Positions 4,078 to 10,600 of a stretch of DNA of 10,600 nt are shown one piece after another; the stretch's first letter is position 1, and every line of letters starts with the position of its first letter. Under the pieces are notes generated by a model. The model worked only from the letters and a program-made list of their open reading frames with translations, did not search any database and was not told the origin of the DNA. Source of the DNA: Rhodospirillales bacterium. Its GTDB lineage: Bacteria; Pseudomonadota; Alphaproteobacteria; Acetobacterales; Acetobacteraceae. The stretch lies in assembly GCA_025352915.1 (NCBI GenBank), contig JANXSA010000003.1:1-10600 (forward strand), in the 5' to 3' direction. Made by a program: the position numbers and the translations under genes.

Positions 4078-6984
4078 TCACGTCCCTACAGTGGCGTTGA
4101 GGAGCTCTTGATAATCCGTGTCTGTGGCCGCAGGTGGGCATAGAGCTTCTCGCATGAGGTTACGCTTTCTCTCGAGGAGCGCATGGAGGTTCTGATCGAA
4201 GGACCGCCGCCCCTCCGGGAGGATGGCGATTGGTAGGTACGTCGTTACCAACCGGGTCTGCCCAATTCGCACGGCGCGGCCATTGCATTGGTCTTCGACG
4301 GCTGGGTTCCACCATCGGCTAAGATGGATGACGTGGTTTGCACGGGTGAGCGTCAAGCCGACGCCTCCGGCCTTCGGCGACAGTATCATGACATCGAAGC
4401 CATCGGGGCCTTGCTGGAAGGCGTCAACCCTGGCCTGCCGCATCGCGCCGGGGACTAGCCCATTTATTATCAGAGGCAGGGACGACATCCGATATCGGCG
4501 CTGCAGTAAGCCCGCAACACGTGCTTGAATCGCCAAGTCTTCTACAAACAACAGCGCCCGCTCGCCTCGATCTTTGATCTCGTCAAGTTTGGCCATCGCC
4601 GTCTTTAATCGTGCCGATGCAGCCACAAATTCATCATCTGTGCCTAGCATATCAGGCTCAGGATGCAGACTAATGGCGCGGAGCCTCTGGAGTGCAGCCA
4701 GGACGGTTCCGCCCCGCCCGGCCGTCTTCAGATGTTCGATCGTCTCGGTATAAGCGGTCTGTTGAGGCAAAGGCATTTCCACCTCCAGTAACTCCACTCT
4801 GTGCGGTGGCAAGTCCGGCAACTGGTCTTCCTTCATCCGACGAAGGAGCAAGGCGGGGCACCCACCAATCGGACGATCGAGAAGTCTCTTTAGCTTCCGT
4901 AGCGCATCGATATCCGTGTTTCGCTCGTACCGGGCGCTGAACGTCTTGAGATCGTCGAGGTAAGCGGGATGAACGGTGTCGATGATGCACCACAGGTCTG
5001 CCAGGCGGTTCTCCACCGGCGTGCCAGTGAGTGCGATGCGAAAGTCAGGGTTCATCGCCTTTGCCGCATCAGTAAGCCGGATGCCCGGCGTCTTGATTTT
5101 CTGCGCTTCGTCGAACAGCAACACGGCAAACCGTACCTGCCCGAAGTCACGGTCGTAGTCGCGCAAGGTCTCGTAGGTCGTGAGGACCCAATCGGCCCGC
5201 CGAATTTCCTCCACGTCCAGGGTGGGGCGGCCGTCATCGGAATCATTGCGAAGCGCGCGCAACCCGGCTCCGTAGGCGCGCAGGCATTCTCCAAGGCCAG
5301 GCAGTGCAAGGTGTCGGTGGTGTTCCGCGCGCCAGTTTTCCAAGAGCCCTGTTGGGGCAACGATCAGCAATGGCGCGCGGGGAATATTGCCGCTGGTCAT
5401 CCCATCGCGGATCCAAGTGAGGAACGCGAGAGCCTGGAGCGTCTTCCCCAGGCCCATATCGTCGGCCAGCAGTGTCCCAGGCCGCCCGGAACGCCATGAG
5501 TCCTGCAGCCATTGGAGTCCTTCGCGCTGATGCGGCTTCAACAGCGTCTCGACTGACTCTGGCAATTGGTCTGCCGGAGCAGGTCGAGGTACGAACCTGG
5601 CTTCCAGATCGACTTTCTCTTCGTTAGGCGCGATGATCAGAACCTCTGGGGGAGGCGCATCCCGACGGCGTGCGGCAGCTTCTTGATCACTTAGAGATGG
5701 GGCACGGTCGGACTGAATAATGCTTTCGAGTGCTCGAAGAGTGTCCTCGGTTGCCGGGACCTGAATTTCCCCCTGGTCGTCCTCGAAGGGCACGGACGGG
5801 ACCCCGTTTGCCTTGGCATCACCCACCGCAGTGGCCAATGCCAACGCTTGGTCATGGGTCAGAGCCACCTTCCGGTCGCCGATGAAGAGCCCAGCTTCGC
5901 GTTGCTGACGCCCACGAGGCTCAGGCGTTCTCTTCGTACCGTCGCTGCCGAACCAGTCATTGGTTTCCAGGCTGATCCACGGCAGTACCCGGGGTTGCCA
6001 TATCCCTAGACCGAGCACGCGGTCCGAATACGCCTGCGTTTCGCAAAAAACCCCCTCTATGACCGTAGGGTCCGTCTCGTCTCCGAGAGCCTCCCTGAGA
6101 AAGGCACGAGGGGCGGCTAGAAACGCGCGCCTGGTTGCCGCTGTTCCAGCTTGGACACGGCGAACTTCATCGAGAGCGCGCCGAAGCGGCGGCGCAACGA
6201 CGACAAAGACCCCACGCGCGAGAGTATAGACCGAGCGCGCCGTGGCAAAGCGGTGGAACTGATCATTGCCGAATGCCTCCTGTTGCTCAGCGGGTAGCAA
6301 CGGAATGGGATCGTCGGCTCCTGCCCGGTGAAGAACCGGGATTAGCCGTATTCCGTCACCTTCTCCCCGCAGGTCCAGGGAAAAAGCATCCGCCATCGAA
6401 ATGGTGATGGTGCCAAGGACACCGGGAACTTCCGCGTATCCTTCGGTTTGCGCTCCAGGCAGCGTGTCTCTGAGTATGGAGATCGCTGAGAGGCGGGCAG
6501 CTTGGTCATCTGGTGCAGCACTGGCTAGGGCGTCGATCGCTTCGGCTACCGAGAACAACACATCTGGCACGCGTCGCCAGCCATCGCCTATTCGTAGCCA
6601 AGTTCCGACGCGGATAACGCCGACGAGGGGTTGGCCTGTGGGACGTCTCCATTGCAGCGTGGCTCTAAAATTCGCCTGTGTGATGAGCCCTGACGTGCGA
6701 ATTTCAGCGACGGCATCTGCCACTGCGGGCAGGCCGAGCAACTCGGCTTGACGCGCGGACAGTTGGGAGATGGTCGAATGTTCGACGACGATGACTTCGC
6801 CCGCGGCCAATGCCTCATCATTGGCGATAAAGCGCTGTAGTAGGTCGAGGCCCGGCACCGCCTGCGCTGGTGCCTCAATTGACCATCGTTCAACGGGCAG
6901 ATATCCATCTGGACCTTGGACCCGGAATTCTGTCCCCAGTGACGAAACATTAAATTCGAGTGCTGCGGTCACCGAGGATACCAT
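4078..6984 (-). CDS. zorD: ZorD, SNF2-family helicase/nuclease effector of type I Zorya
   Basis: A 968-residue cytoplasmic effector. The N-terminal half (about 1-470) is family-specific, without motifs I can name. The SNF2-type helicase core fills about 478-940. Lobe 1: LKPHQREGLQWL (482-493), Walker A DDMGLGKT with K514, Walker B DEAQ (D625, E626), and TGTP motif III (653-656). Lobe 2: SPKAGGVGLTLT (869-880), WWNP, and DQCNGRAVRIGQT (898-910) with likely arginine finger R903/R906. ZorD is known to bind and degrade invading DNA in an ATP-dependent manner after the ZorAB motor senses infection. Somewhat shorter than E. coli ZorD (about 1,080 as I recall), but all helicase motifs are present. 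Start options: ATG 6984, overlapping zorC by 16 bases, or GTG 6972, overlapping the zorC stop by four (GTGA). Last gene of the operon; no terminator seen after it. Confidence 0.93.
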   Translation of the reverse strand: MVSSVTAALEFNVSSLGTEFRVQGPDGYLPVERWSIEAPAQAVPGLDLLQRFIANDEALAAGEVIVVEHSTISQLSARQAELLGLPAVADAVAEIRTSGLITQANFRATLQWRRPTGQPLVGVIRVGTWLRIGDGWRRVPDVLFSVAEAIDALASAAPDDQAARLSAISILRDTLPGAQTEGYAEVPGVLGTITISMADAFSLDLRGEGDGIRLIPVLHRAGADDPIPLLPAEQQEAFGNDQFHRFATARSVYTLARGVFVVVAPPLRRALDEVRRVQAGTAATRRAFLAAPRAFLREALGDETDPTVIEGVFCETQAYSDRVLGLGIWQPRVLPWISLETNDWFGSDGTKRTPEPRGRQQREAGLFIGDRKVALTHDQALALATAVGDAKANGVPSVPFEDDQGEIQVPATEDTLRALESIIQSDRAPSLSDQEAAARRRDAPPPEVLIIAPNEEKVDLEARFVPRPAPADQLPESVETLLKPHQREGLQWLQDSWRSGRPGTLLADDMGLGKTLQALAFLTWIRDGMTSGNIPRAPLLIVAPTGLLENWRAEHHRHLALPGLGECLRAYGAGLRALRNDSDDGRPTLDVEEIRRADWVLTTYETLRDYDRDFGQVRFAVLLFDEAQKIKTPGIRLTDAAKAMNPDFRIALTGTPVENRLADLWCIIDTVHPAYLDDLKTFSARYERNTDIDALRKLKRLLDRPIGGCPALLLRRMKEDQLPDLPPHRVELLEVEMPLPQQTAYTETIEHLKTAGRGGTVLAALQRLRAISLHPEPDMLGTDDEFVAASARLKTAMAKLDEIKDRGERALLFVEDLAIQARVAGLLQRRYRMSSLPLIINGLVPGAMRQARVDAFQQGPDGFDVMILSPKAGGVGLTLTRANHVIHLSRWWNPAVEDQCNGRAVRIGQTRLVTTYLPIAILPEGRRSFDQNLHALLERKRNLMREALCPPAATDTDYQELLNATVGT

Positions 6985-8423
6985 TCCCTATGGGTCAGCT
7001 TGACACCGGCACGTCGCGCGAGAAGCTCCGCAGCGCTCCCCTGCCAATAACTACGATCAGAGCTGAAGTGTGTTAGTCCATCACCACTTAACTGGCCCTT
7101 TGAGCCATAGGTAATATTCGGAGGAAACGGAAGTCCAGGCCTCACGAGTTCGCTTCTCTCGTATTCCCTCTTGTAGAGTTTCGGAGCGGTCTGACCATCA
7201 GACATCCATGCCCTCAGCTTCCCACTATGGCTCCATTCGCACAATACAAGGGGTCCAACCATCATTAGAAGCACTGCGTGGTCAGGCTGCACTCCACTCG
7301 ACCGGTTGAGCTGTGCGTACGCGCCACCCAGCTCACGTACGGCTCGCGCAGAGGCGTGAATGCGCGGACCGAGGGCAAGCCAGGCATCGAAGGGAATGTT
7401 CTTGCTGTTGCAGTGCTCCATACACGCGTTCCAGAAGGTTTTTCGCCATTTCCAATGGGCGTCATGGGCATGGTCTGAAATGAGGTCAAAAAATGCCTCA
7501 AGCGACGCTCTCGTCAGCCATCGCCGCACGAGTGCGACCGCTTCCTCGCCCGCCCCAATCCAGTTTGCTGGCCTTAGGCGAGGGTCACCCAGATACCGCA
7601 GAAGAAACTCCAGAACGTTTCGGCGTGTCGTGTCCGCCGGAGGTTGTGCGGCGCCGATCCAAGCCGAAACGAGCCCCGCGGCCATCGGTCCGCGTAGTTC
7701 CGGGAATCTCAGCCTGCCGTCGTTGACCAGAAAATCTGTACCGCGTTCCACGCTCGATTGCGCCCGATTGTCGCGCAACCGCGCGGGGAGTGCCCCAATC
7801 AGGTCAACCTGTACCGATTTGGCATAGCCGCCGGTGCCCCGGAGTGGATCGGCGAGCAAGGTGTGTTGAAGGACTTCAGCAACTGGCTCTGGACCATCTA
7901 GAAGCCATGTGGCGACGCGGAGCGGGCCGACTTTCGGCTCAAAAAAGCTCACCCGTCTTTGTGCGTCGCGCCACTGGTCCAAGCGCATGTCGTCATGCAG
8001 GGCCAGCAGAGCACGAATTCGCTCACCGCCTTTGGCGATGCCTGCCCCGTCCGGCGTGAAGCAGTTGATCCAAGCCTCGATGAGATTTATCAAGGTCCTC
8101 TGATGCTCAGTCGCCAACTGGTACACGTCATCGGCGATGTCCTTTACTGGGGCCAATGGAAATTCTCCGCTCCACAGAACCCAGGGGGCATCACGCAAAT
8201 CCCGCCAATCGACACTCCTCGAGTCTTCCTTGCGGTACGCATCCAGGAGGCGACGGCGGAGCGCTTCAAGGATTGGTCCCTGTGGTGCCGTTGGTGCCGC
8301 TTCGGCGGCCCCCAGCCGAACTACAGCCTTCCTACTGGCAGATACCTCAGGCAGATCCGCCCGCCCAAGGCCAGCCTCAATTGCAGCCTTCAAGGCTTCC
8401 AGCGCGTCGATAGCATGCGTCAT
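6969..8423 (-). CDS. zorC: ZorC, EH-signature protein of type I Zorya
   Basis: A 484-residue soluble, largely helical protein. The C-terminal EH-signature is visible: E396 in PLVLCEWSHSGKLRAW and H452 in GLTHFSSDRSYW, with W460 close behind. In the family these conserved Glu and His residues define the domain, and mutation of them abolishes defence. ZorC is specific to type I Zorya and acts with ZorD as a cytoplasmic DNA-binding component. The order zorA-zorB-zorC-zorD therefore assigns the type. ATG 8423 overlaps the zorB stop by four bases (ATGA); its stop overlaps the zorD start. The 3' part and adjoining start of zorD are richer in A+T than the flanks (line 7081-7140 counts 50% G+C), which may mark horizontal origin. 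Shorter than E. coli ZorC (about 560 residues as I recall), with no obvious truncation of the signature domain. Confidence 0.9.
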   Translation of the reverse strand: MTHAIDALEALKAAIEAGLGRADLPEVSASRKAVVRLGAAEAAPTAPQGPILEALRRRLLDAYRKEDSRSVDWRDLRDAPWVLWSGEFPLAPVKDIADDVYQLATEHQRTLINLIEAWINCFTPDGAGIAKGGERIRALLALHDDMRLDQWRDAQRRVSFFEPKVGPLRVATWLLDGPEPVAEVLQHTLLADPLRGTGGYAKSVQVDLIGALPARLRDNRAQSSVERGTDFLVNDGRLRFPELRGPMAAGLVSAWIGAAQPPADTTRRNVLEFLLRYLGDPRLRPANWIGAGEEAVALVRRWLTRASLEAFFDLISDHAHDAHWKWRKTFWNACMEHCNSKNIPFDAWLALGPRIHASARAVRELGGAYAQLNRSSGVQPDHAVLLMMVGPLVLCEWSHSGKLRAWMSDGQTAPKLYKREYERSELVRPGLPFPPNITYGSKGQLSGDGLTHFSSDRSYWQGSAAELLARRAGVKLTHREWYPR

Positions 8424-9466
8424 CTGACCGGCCCCAGCGCTCGAGAAATCTCTTCCCGGATCTTCTCCAATTCTGTCGATGACCGTGCAGACAAGACGAA
8501 ACGAAGGTCAATCCGGCGATCGGCACCACAGTCATCCTTGCTGGCACAGGGCGTGTCTGGAAGCGGGCGGCGCTCTCCGTAGCCCGACACACCAAGAAGA
8601 GGTTGTTGATCCGTGTTGCGCAATCCATCCAGCGCCGGTTGCGACCGGCGCAGTTCCAAGAATACGGATAATGAGCGCTCAGCCGACAGGCGGTCGTTCT
8701 GGTCCTGCGACGCCAACCTGTCCAAAGCACCAAACCGCTGGCGGTCCGTGTGGCCCTCGACCAATACCGTCTCGAGGATGGCTTCTCGCTCCGCACAGCT
8801 ACTTGCGAACGTGCCGGACGCGTAGCAAGGGAGTACTCGTGTCATGATCTCTGCGAGAGCCTGGACCGTCTGCCTGGCCCCTGCGCTCAGGACCGCGCTA
8901 CCCGTTCCAAACAGCAGATCCCCAGACAAGCGAAGGATGCCCGACCGCTGGTCGACCTGTACCTTCACGCTACGGGACACGAGTTCTTGCTCGAGGTTCG
9001 TCAGTAGCCGGTTGCGGGCCGCAGTTCGGTCCTCGATGTCGCGTTGCAACTGCGCCATCGCTTGCCTCAGCAAGTCGCGAAGGCGCTCGTTCTCGGATTC
9101 CTTCGCATCAGCCCGAGTCTGCTGCTGACTGGCGCGCTCACTTTGGCGCACCGCCTCCTGTTGAGCGACCTGCGCAGCGCGTTCCTGTTCGTCGGCACGA
9201 TCCTGGGCCTGCTTCGCAAGCCTTGCTTGAGCGTCCGCTCTGGCCTGGGCCTGTTCCGCCGCTTGGCTTGCTCGTTCGGCGTCGCGCACTGCCTCTTCGT
9301 ACTTCTGGCGTTCAACCATCTGCGCCTGTTCGGCATCACGGAAATTCAGCGCAAACACGGTCAGCATCAGGATAAAAACGAACAATACGCCGACCATGAG
9401 GTCGCTGACCGAGGCGAAGTAGCCTTCTCCTCCATCGTCCTCCTGCGATGCCCGAATGCGTGCCAT
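8420..9466 (-). CDS. zorB: ZorB, MotB/OmpA-like motor subunit with long coiled-coil stalk
   Basis: A 348-residue inner-membrane protein. A short cytoplasmic N-terminus is followed by one membrane helix (about 22-42, DLMVGVLFVFILMLTVFALN). D22 at its start is the counterpart of the proton-carrying Asp of MotB and ZorB. Residues 44-160 are almost wholly charged, Gln- and Ala-rich with heptad-like spacing and no Pro or Gly: a coiled coil. An OmpA-like peptidoglycan-binding domain follows at about 165-326: DLLFGTGSAVLSAGA, VEGHTDRQR (237-244), NDRLSAERS, and ADRRIDLRF near the end. This anchors the motor to the cell wall while ion flow turns ZorA. Periplasmic Cys pairs lie at 214/224 and 307/313. 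E. coli ZorB is about 246 residues as I recall, so this one is about 100 longer, mainly through the coiled coil. ATG 9466 shares one base with the zorA stop. Confidence 0.92.
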   Translation of the reverse strand: MARIRASQEDDGGEGYFASVSDLMVGVLFVFILMLTVFALNFRDAEQAQMVERQKYEEAVRDAERASQAAEQAQARADAQARLAKQAQDRADEQERAAQVAQQEAVRQSERASQQQTRADAKESENERLRDLLRQAMAQLQRDIEDRTAARNRLLTNLEQELVSRSVKVQVDQRSGILRLSGDLLFGTGSAVLSAGARQTVQALAEIMTRVLPCYASGTFASSCAEREAILETVLVEGHTDRQRFGALDRLASQDQNDRLSAERSLSVFLELRRSQPALDGLRNTDQQPLLGVSGYGERRPLPDTPCASKDDCGADRRIDLRFVLSARSSTELEKIREEISRALGPVR

Positions 9467-10600
9467 CAGGACTGGCGTCCTGTAGGCCGCGGTCCGGTCG
9501 GGCGCGGGCCCGTATCGAGGACTTCCTCCAGGCCCTTGATTGCGGCACCAAGCTGGGTGGCGGCCTTCGCAAGATTGTTGTCGGTCTCCTTCACAAAGGT
9601 GGCGATCTGTCGGGTGAACCCAATCAGGCCTGTCTGCATCTGTGTCAGCACGCCGGCCAGGTTCCGGTCGACGCCCTCGAAACGTCGGGCCGCCTCCTCG
9701 ATGGACGTGGTCAGCTTCGAGGCATTGGCGTGCACCGCTTCGACCCGCTGCATCACACCCGCTACCTGCTCGATCAACAGCCGTGCCTGCTGGGCCGTCT
9801 CAGCAAGCGGTTGTGCCGCGGACCGTGTCAACTCGGCAGATGCCCGCAAGTCAGCTGCCGCCGCAGTGAGGGGACGTGCGGCACCGGATGTCGCGGCTTC
9901 GAGTTCACCAATGCGCGCCACAAGTCCCTGGAGGCGTTCGTCAATCTCAAGGGCGCTGCGCGCCAGTGTATCGGCCCGGCTGCCGATACTGCGTCCCGCC
10001 TCATCCATGCGGCCGCCGGCCGCCTCGCCACCTTCACGCAGCGCACCGCCTGCGGTCTGCCCCGCCTGGCGCAGGTCGTCTGCGGCCGCAGAAATGCTGC
10101 CCGCCAACGAGGAGCCAGCGGCGCCCAGACTCTCCCGCAGCGCCGTTGCGCCCGCTTGAGTACCGTCCCGAAGGGCGTCCCCCGCCTCTCCCATGGTCCC
10201 GCGCAATTGCACAAGCATGGCAACGAGTTCGGTGCGCATACCCTCGGTGGCGGAGGCAATGCGCTGTACGGCGTCCTCGGCGCCTTTGCCCAGCGTGCCA
10301 CCCGTCTCGCTCGCAGAGCGTTGCAGAACCTCCCCAATGCGCGTGGCTGTGGCCTCGAAGCCCGACGCGGCGGCGCCGATGCGCTCTGCCAATGCGTCCA
10401 ACGCAGCGCCGCCAGTGCGCCGGTTGTCCTCGGCAAGCGTCTTGAGCTCACTGACCATGAGCTCCAGTTGCTCCTGCAGCCGCCGGGTGCTGGCGCTCGC
10501 TTCCTCGCCCATCTTCCGCTCAAGTCCCTGGGCAGCCGAACCTAGTGTTTCGGCAACCGTGCGGGCCGACTGCTCGAACCCTCGGGCCGCCGCTTCGATC
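9466..10600 (-). CDS. zorA: ZorA, C-terminal cytoplasmic tail only (5' end outside window)
   Basis: An open frame of 377 residues running off the right edge, so the MotA-like membrane part is not in the window. What is seen is the tail: Ala-rich, heptad-patterned helix with repeated short 'Leu/Ala-x-x-Ala' and Gly-Ala segments (for example AGDALRDGTQAG, AGSSLAGSISAAADDLRQAG, GGALREGGEAAGGRMDEAG). It contains no Cys and hardly any Pro until a final GPRPTGPRPTG tandem repeat. Such tails resemble the signalling helices of chemoreceptors and can be mistaken for them. In type I Zorya, ZorA forms a pentamer around a ZorB dimer, and its tail projects into the cytoplasm as a long tube thought to pass the motor signal to ZorC and ZorD. 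The stop codon overlaps the zorB start by one base. Identity rests on tail character plus the following zorBCD genes. Confidence 0.85.
   Translation of the reverse strand, partial: IEAAARGFEQSARTVAETLGSAAQGLERKMGEEASASTRRLQEQLELMVSELKTLAEDNRRTGGAALDALAERIGAAASGFEATATRIGEVLQRSASETGGTLGKGAEDAVQRIASATEGMRTELVAMLVQLRGTMGEAGDALRDGTQAGATALRESLGAAGSSLAGSISAAADDLRQAGQTAGGALREGGEAAGGRMDEAGRSIGSRADTLARSALEIDERLQGLVARIGELEAATSGAARPLTAAAADLRASAELTRSAAQPLAETAQQARLLIEQVAGVMQRVEAVHANASKLTTSIEEAARRFEGVDRNLAGVLTQMQTGLIGFTRQIATFVKETDNNLAKAATQLGAAIKGLEEVLDTGPRPTGPRPTGRQS

Noticed and set aside
9044..10545. Long rightward open frames of 365-371 codons opposite zorA and zorB
   Set aside because: They are antisense shadows of GC-rich, Ala-rich coding sequence; no recognisable domain, and the opposite strand carries a coherent ZorA tail and ZorB.
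9466..10600. Methyl-accepting chemotaxis protein
   Set aside because: The heptad-rich Ala tail resembles a chemoreceptor helix bundle, but the immediate zorB, zorC and zorD partners identify it as a ZorA tail.
1..10600. CRISPR array, tRNA or rRNA genes
   Set aside because: No regularly spaced repeats, and no cloverleaf or ribosomal RNA sequence, were recognised on either strand.

Overview
The window is high-GC DNA (one line counted by hand, 3121-3180, is 67% G+C). It looks like an accessory region of an alphaproteobacterium. The main clue is the module DUF2924 protein, large serine recombinase and small helix-turn-helix protein, a gene trio I know from alphaproteobacterial mobile and defence islands. 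Genus cannot be read from the sequence; a Rhodospirillales or Acetobacteraceae host is only a guess.

The left part (1-1573) resembles a temperate-phage immunity region. A LexA/CI-like S24 repressor (797-1573) reads rightward. Facing away from it are a small helix-turn-helix protein (413-706) and an Hjc-like PD-(D/E)XK nuclease cut by the left edge (1-420). The roughly 100-base divergent gap carries repeated AGCGCTACA boxes that cover the likely promoter of the repressor, plus a perfect 17-base inverted repeat.

The middle part (1645-4074) is a rightward integration module of four tightly overlapping genes: a small protein of unknown function, the DUF2924 protein, the serine recombinase and a small helix-turn-helix protein. 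A third AGCGCTACA box lies just upstream of this module, so the repressor may also control it.

The right part (4078-10600) is a leftward operon recognisable as a type I Zorya anti-phage system, in the order zorA (5' end outside the window), zorB, zorC, zorD. ZorA and ZorB form a MotA/MotB-like inner-membrane motor with a long cytoplasmic ZorA tail. ZorC (EH-signature protein) and ZorD (SNF2-type helicase) are the cytoplasmic effectors that act on invading DNA. All the Zorya genes overlap by 1 to 16 bases. ZorB carries a long coiled-coil insert between its membrane helix and its peptidoglycan-binding domain.

The integration module and Zorya operon converge, with only three bases between the stop codon of the helix-turn-helix gene and that of zorD. 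This suggests the defence system travels with, or was captured next to, the recombinase module. The Zorya promoter and any attachment sites are not visible here.
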